From: Jejuia sp047345485
GTDB taxonomy: Bacteria; Bacteroidota; Bacteroidia; Flavobacteriales; Flavobacteriaceae
Assembly: GCF_047345485.1 (NCBI RefSeq)
Contig: NZ_JBLFEN010000005.1
Span: forward strand, 1-64,000
Direction of reading: 5' to 3'
Length of the DNA: 64,000 nt
Part shown: in pieces, positions 26,765 to 34,693 of the stretch
Layout: each line of letters begins with the position of its first letter
Numbering within the stretch: position 1 is the stretch's first letter
The notes under the pieces: model-generated
Told to the model about the DNA's origin: nothing
Seen by the model: the letters and a program-made list of their open reading frames with translations, nothing else
Database searches by the model: none
Made by a program: the position numbers and the translations under genes

Positions 26765-27898
26765 ATGAAACGATTATTTACGCTAACTTTTTTTCTTTTT
26801 GGAATAGTTAACTCCAATGCACAAATATCTAACGTACAAGAAGAGTTTCCTTTACCTGCCAGTTTAAGTGAATCATCTGGAGCTATAATGATTAATGGTA
26901 AACTAATTACCCACAACGATTCTGGCGGACAAAACGAACTGTATGAGTTAGATTTAAATACCCAAACGGTAACAAGAACAGTAACTATTACAAACGCAAC
27001 TCATATAGATTGGGAAGATATTACGCAAGACGACACCCATATTTATATTGGAGATTTTGGCAACAATAATGGTGATAGAACCGATTTAAAAATTTATAAA
27101 ATTTTGAAAACTGACTACTTAATTAGTACATCAGTAACTGCCGAAATTATTAATTTTAGTTATGCAAATCAATCTGATTTTACATCAAATCCACAAAACA
27201 CGCCTTGGGATGCTGAGGCGATACTCTCATTAAACACCACAGACTTGGTACTAATAAGTAAAAATTGGGTTAACGGTATATCTAGCGCATACATTATTTC
27301 TAAAACTCCTGGTACTTACAGTTTAGCTCCACTATCTTCAACCTTAAATAGTGGCGGTTTAATTACTGGCGCAACCTTTAATACACTAAGTGGAAAAATA
27401 TATTTGGTAGGGTATACAACCGTTTTACAGCCATTTATATGGAGTAGCGATAATTTTTCTGGCACTGATATTTTTTCTGGTAATAATACCCAAACTATGT
27501 TATCATCATTACAATTAGAACAAACTGAAGCGATAACCTATACAAGCGAAAAGGATTATTTACTCACCTCAGAACGTTTTAATAGAAATGTAGGTGGTTT
27601 TACGTTTTCAGATACTGCAAAATTAGTGTCGTTTTCAACATCAGATACGACGTTGTCTTTAAAGACTGCGCCAACTAATTCCAAAAATATCTCATTATAT
27701 CCAAATCCAGTTTCGCAATTATTACATATTAAAGGTAATCATATAACTTATGTGCAACTATTAAATATGCAATCTGCACCACTTTATAAAAATACAGGTA
27801 AAACTATAGATATGTCTTTGTATAGTTCTGGCATTTATATAGTAAAAATAAATTTTAGTGATGGCTCATATACTTTAAAAAAAGTAATAAAACTTTAA
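26765..27898 (+). CDS. secreted T9SS type A sorting domain protein, beta-propeller-like
   Basis: A 377-residue exported protein. A signal peptide (to about residue 20, ending NSNAQ) precedes a region rich in short beta strands (SESSGAIMINGKLITHNDSG, IDWEDITQDDTHIYIGDFGNN) that reads like a propeller. A C-terminal type A sorting domain follows (about 305-377: LYPNPVSQLLHIKG, YSSGIYIVKI, KKVIKL), which directs export through the type IX system. Activity unknown; no catalytic motif recognised. Monocistronic. Confidence 0.8.
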   Translation: MKRLFTLTFFLFGIVNSNAQISNVQEEFPLPASLSESSGAIMINGKLITHNDSGGQNELYELDLNTQTVTRTVTITNATHIDWEDITQDDTHIYIGDFGNNNGDRTDLKIYKILKTDYLISTSVTAEIINFSYANQSDFTSNPQNTPWDAEAILSLNTTDLVLISKNWVNGISSAYIISKTPGTYSLAPLSSTLNSGGLITGATFNTLSGKIYLVGYTTVLQPFIWSSDNFSGTDIFSGNNTQTMLSSLQLEQTEAITYTSEKDYLLTSERFNRNVGGFTFSDTAKLVSFSTSDTTLSLKTAPTNSKNISLYPNPVSQLLHIKGNHITYVQLLNMQSAPLYKNTGKTIDMSLYSSGIYIVKINFSDGSYTLKKVIKL

Positions 27899-27966
27899 CT
27901 CTAAACACCTTTTAAATAGCCGATTATACTTTAATCTAAAAATCCTGATATTTATATTCTTCCTTG

Positions 27967-27974
27967 TATATTTG
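27967..27974 (+). promoter_or_regulatory. -7 element ahead of the lipoprotein gene
   Basis: TATATTTG followed by C is a consensus TAnnTTTG box, ending 18 bases before the ATG at 27993. A TTG -33 box is not obvious. Confidence 0.65.
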
Positions 27975-27992
27975 CAGCCAAATTAAACGTTT

Positions 27993-28643
27993 ATGTTCAA
28001 AAAAATAATCTCGCTAGTAATACTAAGTTTAGTATTAAGCTCTTGTTGGAAAGATAAAAGTCCAGAAGATTTAATTCGGTTAAAGGATAAATTTAAATCT
28101 CAAGTCTCCACGTTTGAAAATAAAAAAGAATCTGCAAATAAGTTTGTAAGTAAGGGATTAACATCTTTAGGTGCTTTAAAATCGGCTTTAGAAGATGCAA
28201 AAAATGAAGATAAGGAATTTGCAAAAGTTTATGGCGATTGGGAAAAGGTAAACAAACGTGTAAATAACTTAAATAAAGAATACGAAGATTTAAAAACGAA
28301 GGCTACAAATTTATTTAAAGCTATGGAAACGCAAACCAATAGTTTAAGTGATGAAAAAAGTAAATCTACCTTACTTCGTGCTATTAGTAAGGCAAAAACA
28401 AAGTACAATGCTACATTGGCCAATACCTCGCAAGCTATTGATAAACTTAGATTATTACATGGTGATGCCGTAGAAGTGGTGAAGGCGCTAGAAGTTGCTG
28501 CTGCCTTAAACTCGTTTGATGCTATAAACGGACAAATGCAAAGTATAGAAGACCGCGTTGATGGTATTATGGCAGAACTTAATGTTGCCGTTGTAGAAAG
28601 CAAAAAACTTTACGAGAAAAAAATTACAGAGTTAGGAGAGTAA
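27993..28643 (+). CDS. coiled-coil lipoprotein of unknown function
   Basis: A 216-residue protein. The lipoprotein signal MFKKIISLVILSLVLSSC ends at a lipobox (LSSC) with Cys18 as lipidation site. The mature part is nearly all charged helix with heptad-like spacing (KDKFKSQVSTFENKKESANKF, WEKVNKRVNNLNKEYEDLKT, IEDRVDGIMAELNVAVVESK). It is probably a periplasm-facing or outer-membrane-tethered coiled coil. I do not recognise a named family with confidence. Monocistronic, followed by a terminator palindrome. Confidence 0.78.
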   Translation: MFKKIISLVILSLVLSSCWKDKSPEDLIRLKDKFKSQVSTFENKKESANKFVSKGLTSLGALKSALEDAKNEDKEFAKVYGDWEKVNKRVNNLNKEYEDLKTKATNLFKAMETQTNSLSDEKSKSTLLRAISKAKTKYNATLANTSQAIDKLRLLHGDAVEVVKALEVAAALNSFDAINGQMQSIEDRVDGIMAELNVAVVESKKLYEKKITELGE

Positions 28644-28665
28644 ACATAACTCTATAATAATTTAC

Positions 28666-28703
28666 AGACCTCACAGGTTTTAAAAACCTGTGAGGTCTTT
28701 TTT
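28666..28703. terminator. 33-bp palindrome family, copy 2; terminator
   Basis: AGACCTCACAGGTT pairs with AACCTGTGAGGTCT, a perfect stem over a short A/T loop (28666-28698), followed by TTTTT. It ends the lipoprotein transcript. Confidence 0.85.
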
Positions 28704-28731
28704 ATTTTAAAAAACTTAATCGAAAAGAATT

Positions 28732-28790
28732 CCTCGACGCTCTGCGTCGAGGTTTCCATTGAAATTGTCATCCCGAACTTGTTTCGGGAT
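28732..28790. repeat. two adjacent short palindromes
   Basis: CCTCGACGC-TCT-GCGTCGAGG (28732-28752) is a perfect hairpin. ATCCCGAA and TTCGGGAT (28770-28777, 28783-28790) form a second. Part of the second recurs at 56041-56060, so it is a dispersed sequence. No gene lies in this 230-base gap upstream of dusB. Confidence 0.75.
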
Positions 28791-28893
28791 CTAAATAACA
28801 TAATTTCGGTTTTTTGACCAAAAAGTAAAAATAAAACGAGCGAAATACCTCTATGGCTCTGCCTCGAGGATAGTGCGTTTCAAGAAATTATTT

Positions 28894-28901
28894 TATTTTT
28901 G
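28894..28901 (+). promoter_or_regulatory. dusB promoter, -7 element
   Basis: TATTTTTG followed by C matches TAnnTTTG. Transcription should begin near 28908, so translation of dusB cannot start at the GTG at 28873; it supports the TTG at 28918. Confidence 0.6.
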
Positions 28902-28917
28902 CATCAAAATATTTTTT

Positions 28918-29913
28918 TTGGTTAAAATAGACAACATAGAACTTGGCGAATTTCCGTTACTTTTGGCACCTATGGAAGACGTGAGCGATCCACCATTTCG
29001 AGCCTTATGTAAGGAGCAAGGTGCCGATGTGGTGTACACCGAATTTGTATCTAGCGAAGGTTTAATCCGTAACGCTGCTAAAAGCGTGATGAAGTTGGAT
29101 ATTTACGAAAAAGAACGACCAGTTGGCATTCAAATATTTGGAGCAAACTTAGATAGTATGCTGCAAACCATTGATATTGTTGAAAAATCTAAACCAGATA
29201 TCATCGATATTAATTTTGGATGTCCCGTAAAAAAAGTAGTAAGTAAAGGTGCAGGTGCAGGTATTTTAAAAGACATCTGCATGATGGAAAAACTCACTGC
29301 AGAAATGGTTAAACGCACCAACTTACCTATTACCGTAAAAACGCGTTTAGGTTGGGATCACGATTCTATAAAAATTGTTGAGGTGGCCGAACGTTTACAG
29401 GACGTAGGCTGTAAAGCCATTGCCATACATGGACGTACACGCGCCCAAATGTATAAGGGTGAAGCCGATTGGAAACCTATTGCTGCCGTAAAAAATAACC
29501 CACGCATGCACATTCCTGTATTTGGAAATGGCGATGTAAATACACCCGAAAAAGCAGTATTAATGCGTGATGAATTTGGATTAGATGGCGCTATGATTGG
29601 GCGTGCCAGTATTGGTAACCCTTGGTTTTTCAAACAGGTAAAACACTACTTTAAAACAGGCGAACACTTACCGCCTATTTCTTTAGAAGAACGTGTAGAA
29701 GCTGCACGCCGCCACTTACAAATGTCTATAGATTGGAAAGGCGAAATTTTAGGTGTTTTTGAAACCCGACGCCATTATACCAATTACTTTAAAGGCATTC
29801 CGCATTTTAAAGAATACCGCATGAAAATGGTAACATCAGACCATTCTGAAGATGTATTTGCAGCTTTTGATGAGGTGTTAGAGAAGTTTTCTGGGTATCA
29901 GTTTATCGTTTAA
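28918..29913 (+). CDS. dusB: tRNA-dihydrouridine synthase (DusB-type)
   Basis: A 331-residue flavoenzyme that reduces uridines in tRNA. FMN-barrel motifs are LLAPMEDVSDPPFR, DINFGCPVKKVVSKGAGAG with the catalytic Cys, TVKTRLGWD, IAIHGRTRAQMYKG and MIGRASIGNPWFF. The open frame extends to a GTG at 28873, but the residues before VKIDNIELGEF are hydrophobic and unlike Dus, and a promoter box lies at 28894-28901. I take the TTG at 28918. The next gene follows 15 bases later. Confidence 0.93.
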   Translation: MVKIDNIELGEFPLLLAPMEDVSDPPFRALCKEQGADVVYTEFVSSEGLIRNAAKSVMKLDIYEKERPVGIQIFGANLDSMLQTIDIVEKSKPDIIDINFGCPVKKVVSKGAGAGILKDICMMEKLTAEMVKRTNLPITVKTRLGWDHDSIKIVEVAERLQDVGCKAIAIHGRTRAQMYKGEADWKPIAAVKNNPRMHIPVFGNGDVNTPEKAVLMRDEFGLDGAMIGRASIGNPWFFKQVKHYFKTGEHLPPISLEERVEAARRHLQMSIDWKGEILGVFETRRHYTNYFKGIPHFKEYRMKMVTSDHSEDVFAAFDEVLEKFSGYQFIV

Positions 29914-29928
29914 AACAACAATATTTTT

Positions 29929-30207
29929 ATGAACAACCACATTAAAATTGTGTACTGTACTCAATGCAGATGGCTACTAAGAGCCACTTGGATGTCTCAA
30001 GAAGTATTAACTACATTTAATGATGAGGTTGATGAACTTACCTTAGTTCCTAGTACAGGCGGGATTTTTGAAATTTATGCAAATGATAAGCAAATTTGGT
30101 CACGAAAAGAAATGAAAGGCTTTCCTGAAATTACCGAATTGAAAAAACGCGTTAGAGATGTAATAGCTCCAGAGAGAGATTTAGGTCATATAGATCGGAA
30201 AAAATAA
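29929..30207 (+). CDS. SelT/SelW/SelH family (Rdx) protein
   Basis: A 92-residue thioredoxin-like protein. IKIVYCTQCRWLLRA carries the family CxxC redox motif (Cys10, Cys13) at the first strand-helix junction; TGGIFEIYAN and KGFPEITELKKRVRD are the usual C-terminal elements. The selenocysteine of eukaryotic relatives is Cys here. Probably co-transcribed with dusB 15 bases upstream. The in vivo substrate of bacterial members is unknown. Confidence 0.88.
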   Translation: MNNHIKIVYCTQCRWLLRATWMSQEVLTTFNDEVDELTLVPSTGGIFEIYANDKQIWSRKEMKGFPEITELKKRVRDVIAPERDLGHIDRKK

Positions 30208-30343
30208 TTTTTTGTGACACACACCCCTTACTCCCCTCTTTTTAGAGGGGAAACTCATACCTAACAGTTTTAGCACATTACAGACTACGCTAGCTTAATT
30301 CTTAAAAAACATGTACTAGATTTTTATTTGGGCAAATGGCAAG

Positions 30344-30492
30344 CCACCGCGCTATCCGCTGTATCTTTTTAGAACGTCATAGCCAGTGCGAATAACGTGG
30401 CTATCTACTCCAAGTAGTGTCTAGCATATTAAATAGTGCCAATTTTTTCTAAAAAGGATGCCGCTACTATCGCTTTAGCGGGTGTCTGCTAG
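30344..30492 (-). repeat. bipartite dispersed repeat, copy 2
   Basis: In reverse orientation to copy 1: GCTATCCGCTGTATCTTTTT at the left end (30351-30370) and AAAAAGGATGCCGCTACTAT...GCGGGTGTCTGCTAG at the right (30451-30492). The 80-base centre differs from the other copies. Not within a gene. Confidence 0.68.
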
Positions 30493-30643
30493 TTTTGTTT
30501 TATGCCTGTAAGCCTTGTTTTACTTGGATAGCTGTTTTCATTTAGACAATTAAAAAATTGCCCATTATATAATTGTGTTTTCCTGCGAAGGTTTATAATT
30601 TAAGACATATAGTTGAATGAGAATAACATATTACAAAAACTAA

Positions 30644-30676
30644 AGACCTCACAGGTTTCTAAAACCTGTGAGGTCT
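30644..30676. terminator. 33-bp palindrome family, copy 3; terminator-like
   Basis: AGACCTCACAGGTT pairs with AACCTGTGAGGTCT, followed by CTTTT. It lies about 60 bases beyond the stop of the leftward restriction-system operon and can terminate it. Confidence 0.8.
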
Positions 30677-30737
30677 CTTTTATATTTTTGTAAAACAGTT
30701 TTAAAATCGGTGTTTAACACCTATAATGTTGCAGTAA

Positions 30738-31355
30738 TTAAAGTGGTTTAATACGAAAATCGGTGGATTTATCATCTTCATAATAAATATTTTCAGTGTC
30801 AATACGTATACCTTTTTTGGTTATTTCTACTTTGGCGCGTCGTCCAAAAACGTAAATAAAATAGTAAGGCTTATAAAAATCGTAAAGCGATTTTAAAAAG
30901 GCAATGATTAAGTTTAAAGGCTCAATTAAAGGCGTGCATTTTAGTTGTATGGCAGCCTCCTTTTCCTTCCATGTTTCCCAATCTTTAACAGAGGTGTTAT
31001 CTTTACCTTCCCAAAATTTATGATTATCTTCTTGTAGGCCCATAAAAGAAAACTTCCAGTCTTCAATATCAAACCAATCTAGGCCACCAAGCATAAAGTA
31101 AAACTTTTTGTTTACCAAAAAAGAATGTAAATCAAAACACATGTAATTATCGTTATAATCTTGGTATTGATGCCATTCTAAAGCCTCTAATTGCGGATAA
31201 TTTTTAAACACTTGCTGGAAAAACCGTTTTATAAATTCCAATTCTTGGTGTTGGTCGCCATAACCACCAAAATGATAATAATAAGCTTTTAAATCTTCAA
31301 GAATTTGTTGTGGGTCGTTACTTTTACAAGCCACATCATAAGCGCTTTCAGTCAT
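30738..31355 (-). CDS. unrecognised protein, third gene of the restriction operon
   Basis: A 205-residue soluble protein, aromatic-rich (LKAYYYHFGGYGDQHQ, FMLGGLDWFDIEDWKFSFMG, YDFYKPYYFIYVFGRR), with no motif I recognise. The frame continues to an ATG at 31394, but the ATG at 31355 overlaps the upstream stop by only 8 bases (ATGACTGA), as expected for coupled translation, and removes 13 residues that would overlap the DUF6915 coding end. Immediately downstream of the DUF6915 gene and co-oriented with the restriction-modification gene. Confidence 0.65.
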   Translation of the reverse strand: MTESAYDVACKSNDPQQILEDLKAYYYHFGGYGDQHQELEFIKRFFQQVFKNYPQLEALEWHQYQDYNDNYMCFDLHSFLVNKKFYFMLGGLDWFDIEDWKFSFMGLQEDNHKFWEGKDNTSVKDWETWKEKEAAIQLKCTPLIEPLNLIIAFLKSLYDFYKPYYFIYVFGRRAKVEITKKGIRIDTENIYYEDDKSTDFRIKPL

Positions 31356-31746
31356 TGTTAAAAGGGATAAATTTAGAATTTGTTTTTTCCTCAATTTTTA
31401 ATCGAGATGCCGGAAAACCGTTGCCATTCATCCAGGATTTATAGTCTATTTCCTGAAGATAATCTTGTGCGGTAGGAATAAATTTTCCGCCAAAATCTTC
31501 TAGAATATGCTGTTCTGCAATGGCTTTTGTCGATACTTTTTTGCCATCGGCATTAATAATAAAAACACCAAAAACGCGCTCTATAACATGGTTTACAAAC
31601 CAACTGTTGTGGGTTAAGGCTCTGTGACGGTTATCGGCAAAAACAGATTTGCTATCGTCTAGAAAGTTATGGATGTCTATATAATCTTCAAAAATGCCGC
31701 CAAAGGTTTTAACGCTACTAAAGGCGTGAATCATGGGTTTGGACAT
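31348..31746 (-). CDS. DUF6915-like protein
   Basis: A 132-residue protein that matches my memory of the DUF6915 family: MIHAFSSVKTFGGIFEDYIDIHNFLDDSK, then RHRALTHNSWFV, VFGVFIINADGKKVSTKAIAEQHILEDFGGKFIPTAQDYL and a final SWMNG. The conserved His, Arg and Glu residues (HAFSS, RHRALTH, AEQHILED) suggest an enzyme, perhaps a nuclease or hydrolase, but no activity is known to me. It lies 20 bases downstream of the restriction-modification gene and overlaps the next gene by 8 bases. Confidence 0.7.
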   Translation of the reverse strand: MSKPMIHAFSSVKTFGGIFEDYIDIHNFLDDSKSVFADNRHRALTHNSWFVNHVIERVFGVFIINADGKKVSTKAIAEQHILEDFGGKFIPTAQDYLQEIDYKSWMNGNGFPASRLKIEEKTNSKFIPFNND

Positions 31747-31766
31747 GGTTTTTTCGGTATTAAATG

Positions 31767-34490
31767 TTACGTTTTCTTTTTACTGTTCAATAACGGTGCG
31801 GTGTATTGGTTATACAACTCAAACAAAAATTCAATTCTGGTATTTTCGTTAGTAAAAGCTTGTGGGCGGTAGCATAAATCTACAGCTTTATCTAGTGCTT
31901 GGTGCGCTTTTACCAGTTTTGGTGGCATAGTGAGCGGATGGTACAAATCTGCCAAACTACTCTCAGGAAACTCTAAACGCACATCTAAAACCTGTTGCGC
32001 TTTGGTTGCTACGTTTTTCTTGTTTTTGTCGCTTGGGTCTTTGGGCCATGGGTAGTTGTTGTAAACTAGATTGTTTGAATATCTAAAATCACTTTTAAGT
32101 TTACCTGCAACAGTTCGTATCCAATTATTATGCATCAGTGATTGCAGAATTCCAAATTGATATTTTGTTGCATCTGGCAAACCATAAGCACTATCTGCTA
32201 GAATAGTTTCTTTAGAAATATAACCTATTGGAAGATAATTTCTTTTATGTGATGAAACCCTTGGTATTAAAAGATAATTACTTGTAGGTTGTCTTAAATC
32301 TCCAAATAAGTATGGTGTTTTAGATTTAGAATTTACTGATTTGCTTTTAGCATTTTCACGAAATTGTTTACAACGGTTAATTCTTTCTATTAAATATGGT
32401 GATTCCCTAATGATCTTAGGGCTAACATTTAAGAGCCAAAAGCAATATCTCCATTTGTTATTTAGCATTTCGTAAGATCCACCATATTTTTTGATGTAAT
32501 TTTTTAATTCAGGTTCATTTTTTAATAGATTCTTTTTCTCGTCTAGACTTAAAAGTAAATTTCCGTCATCATAAGGTATATTTCCTCTTATCATTTTTTG
32601 GGTTTGACAAATCGGATTTCTAGTCTTTTCAATAAAGATGTTTTTTCCATTGACGAGATAAGGATTAATATTTTTTGCCTTAATTTCAAATGGCTCTCCA
32701 TTTATGTCTTGATAATCATATAATCTTTTTTCTTTATTTATTGTGGAAAAACCAATAATCACACAATGAACCGCAGCTTTACCTTTTGCATCATTTGTCC
32801 AATTAAATGTTCTATGGGCAAAATTAATTTTTAAGCCCATTTTGTTTATGATTTGAGACCATAAAATTGACACTTGTTCTCCTTGACTTATCGAGTTTGT
32901 AGAAACAAAAGCTGTATCAATTTTGGTTTTCATCATGAATTTAGCTGCTAAATAATACCAAGCTGCTACGTAATCAAGTTTGCCATGATTAATATTCTCA
33001 TCAAAAGCCATATTCATATCTTCAACTTGTGTTTTGGTCTTCATCGCAGCCCCTATAAACGGCGGATTCCCAATAATATAAGACAGTTCGTTTTTAGCCA
33101 CTACGGTTTCCCAATCTATTCTTAAGGAATTTCCGTGTACAATTTTAGCAGCTTTTTTAAGCGGTAAACGCGCAAAATATTGCCCAAACTCTTCACTTAC
33201 GCGCATATTCATTTGGTGGTCTATCAACCACATGGCTACTTCGGCTATTTTGCTGGCAAACTCGTCGTACTCAATGCCATAAAATTGGTCTACGTCTAGC
33301 CATAAAATGCTTTCAATATTTGTGGCTATTTGGCTTTTAAACAGTTCGCGTAAAATATCAATTTCTAAAAGGCGCAATTCGCGGTAGGTAATAATTAAAA
33401 AATTACCGCTACCACAGGCAGGATCTAAAAATTTTAAGGTGGAAAGTTTATAATGAAATTCCTTTAGTTTTTTGGTGTTCGATTTTATTTTCTCGAATTC
33501 TGCCCGCAATTCGTCCAGAAACAACGGTTTTATAAGTTTAAAAATATTTTTCTCTGAGGTGTAATGGGCGCCTAAATTGCGGCGTTCCTCAGGATTCATC
33601 ACACTTTGAAACAAGGAGCCGAAAATGGCTGGTGATATTTTTCCCCAATCCAGTGCCGAGGCTTCTAGCAAAATACTACGCATATTTGCATTAAAGGCTG
33701 CAATGGGTAATGGCTCTTCAAACAGTTTGCCATTTACATACGGAAATTGGTTGAGGTGTTCATCTAAGTTTGTAAGTCGGGTGTCTTTTGGCGTGTTTAG
33801 TACTTGAAAAAATTGCGCCATGAGTGCGCCTAAATCGCTACCATCTTCGTTGGTTTTAAGTTCTACAAATTCTTTAAAGGTGTTGCGCTCAAAAATACTA
33901 GTATCATCGGCAAAAAGTATAAATAATAAACGCACTAAATATACTTCTAGATGATGCCCTTGGTAGCCAAAGGTTTCGAGTTGGTCGTGCAACTTACCCA
34001 TTAATTCGGCAGCTTTTATATTTACAGGGTCTTCTTCTTGAAACGTGCGTTTTTGGTAGCCTGCTATAAAACCAAATAGTTTGACGTTTTTGTAGAGTTC
34101 GGCTACTGGAAACTCGTGTTCTGTGGCGTCGTCTAAATTGTATAGTTTTAATCTGGCAAAATCTGATACTAAAATATATTTTGGTAATTCGTGCTCTTTA
34201 AGTCCGGGAAAATAATCGGTGGCTTGTGTGTATGCTTTTTCTAAATCTTTATCTTTCGATTTGTGTTCTACTAGCAGCGTGCCTTTCCAGAATAAATCTA
34301 TAAATCCTTGATGACCGCTTAATTTTTTTACTGGTGCTTCAAACGTTGCAACGCGCCTTCTGGAAATGCCAAACACGTTAAAAAAGTCGTTCCAGAAGCT
34401 ATCTTTTTCGGCACGTTCTCTGGTTTCGTCTGCCCATTCGTTAGAGAATTTTAAGGCTCTGTCTTTAATCTCGTTCCAGCTTAATGCCAT
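31767..34490 (-). CDS. type IIG (MmeI/YeeA-like) restriction-modification enzyme
   Basis: A 907-residue fused restriction endonuclease and DNA methyltransferase. The N terminus has a PD-(D/E)xK-type nuclease site (FIDLFWKGTLLVEHKSKDKD, about residues 82-101). A helical spacer follows, then an N6-adenine methylase with motif I DPACGSGNF (about 355) and motif IV NPPF (about 471). The C-terminal target-recognition part contains TPYLFGDLRQPTSNYL and YLIERINRC. One protein thus cuts and methylates, and specificity needs no partner. First of three co-oriented genes. No phage or transposase genes flank it, but repeat elements lie on both sides. Confidence 0.85.
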   Translation of the reverse strand: MALSWNEIKDRALKFSNEWADETRERAEKDSFWNDFFNVFGISRRRVATFEAPVKKLSGHQGFIDLFWKGTLLVEHKSKDKDLEKAYTQATDYFPGLKEHELPKYILVSDFARLKLYNLDDATEHEFPVAELYKNVKLFGFIAGYQKRTFQEEDPVNIKAAELMGKLHDQLETFGYQGHHLEVYLVRLLFILFADDTSIFERNTFKEFVELKTNEDGSDLGALMAQFFQVLNTPKDTRLTNLDEHLNQFPYVNGKLFEEPLPIAAFNANMRSILLEASALDWGKISPAIFGSLFQSVMNPEERRNLGAHYTSEKNIFKLIKPLFLDELRAEFEKIKSNTKKLKEFHYKLSTLKFLDPACGSGNFLIITYRELRLLEIDILRELFKSQIATNIESILWLDVDQFYGIEYDEFASKIAEVAMWLIDHQMNMRVSEEFGQYFARLPLKKAAKIVHGNSLRIDWETVVAKNELSYIIGNPPFIGAAMKTKTQVEDMNMAFDENINHGKLDYVAAWYYLAAKFMMKTKIDTAFVSTNSISQGEQVSILWSQIINKMGLKINFAHRTFNWTNDAKGKAAVHCVIIGFSTINKEKRLYDYQDINGEPFEIKAKNINPYLVNGKNIFIEKTRNPICQTQKMIRGNIPYDDGNLLLSLDEKKNLLKNEPELKNYIKKYGGSYEMLNNKWRYCFWLLNVSPKIIRESPYLIERINRCKQFRENAKSKSVNSKSKTPYLFGDLRQPTSNYLLIPRVSSHKRNYLPIGYISKETILADSAYGLPDATKYQFGILQSLMHNNWIRTVAGKLKSDFRYSNNLVYNNYPWPKDPSDKNKKNVATKAQQVLDVRLEFPESSLADLYHPLTMPPKLVKAHQALDKAVDLCYRPQAFTNENTRIEFLFELYNQYTAPLLNSKKKT

Positions 34491-34519
34491 ATAAAAAAGG
34501 GAGTTATGTTGTATTTACA

Positions 34520-34527
34520 CAAATGTA
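34520..34527 (-). promoter_or_regulatory. -7 element of the restriction operon
   Basis: TACATTTG on the minus strand matches TAnnTTTG, 29 bases ahead of the ATG at 34490. A -33 TTG is not apparent. Confidence 0.5.
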
Positions 34528-34585
34528 AGTGATTACTGTAAGATATAAAACTGACTATTATATTGATTACCAACGTTAGCAAGCA

Positions 34586-34660
34586 CGCCCCGCGAGAAGG
34601 ATTGAACGGCATGTTTGAAATCCCCGACGCAGGAGGGATTGAGTAGTGAAAGCCTGTTTG
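34586..34660. repeat. possible short variant of the bipartite repeat
   Basis: GAAGGATTGAACGGCATG and GGGATTGAGTAGTGAAAGCCTG echo the two conserved halves of the dispersed repeat (GGGATTGCAGCGGCATCC and ATATAGCGGATAGCCCG) with a much shorter centre. The match is weak, and the window contains no intermediate form. Confidence 0.4.
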
Positions 34661-34693
34661 CCATTTTTTATGGCAACTCGCCCAAAAGAAAAA

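Larger units (their letters stand above)
30208..30737. other. gene-free region with repeats
   Basis: This 530-base gap holds a C-rich hairpin (CCCCTCT, loop TTTT, AGAGGGG at 30233-30250), a copy of the bipartite dispersed repeat (30344-30492) and a 33-bp palindrome (30644-30676). No ORF is supported. The hairpin can end the dusB-SelT transcript but lacks a downstream T run. Confidence 0.65.

Noticed and set aside
28873..28917. GTG start giving a longer DusB
   Set aside because: A consensus -7 box at 28894-28901 lies within it, and the extra residues are unlike Dus proteins.
30344..34660. A prophage or integrative element carrying the restriction system
   Set aside because: No integrase, transposase, phage or conjugation gene is present, and no direct repeats at the edges were found; only dispersed repeats flank it.
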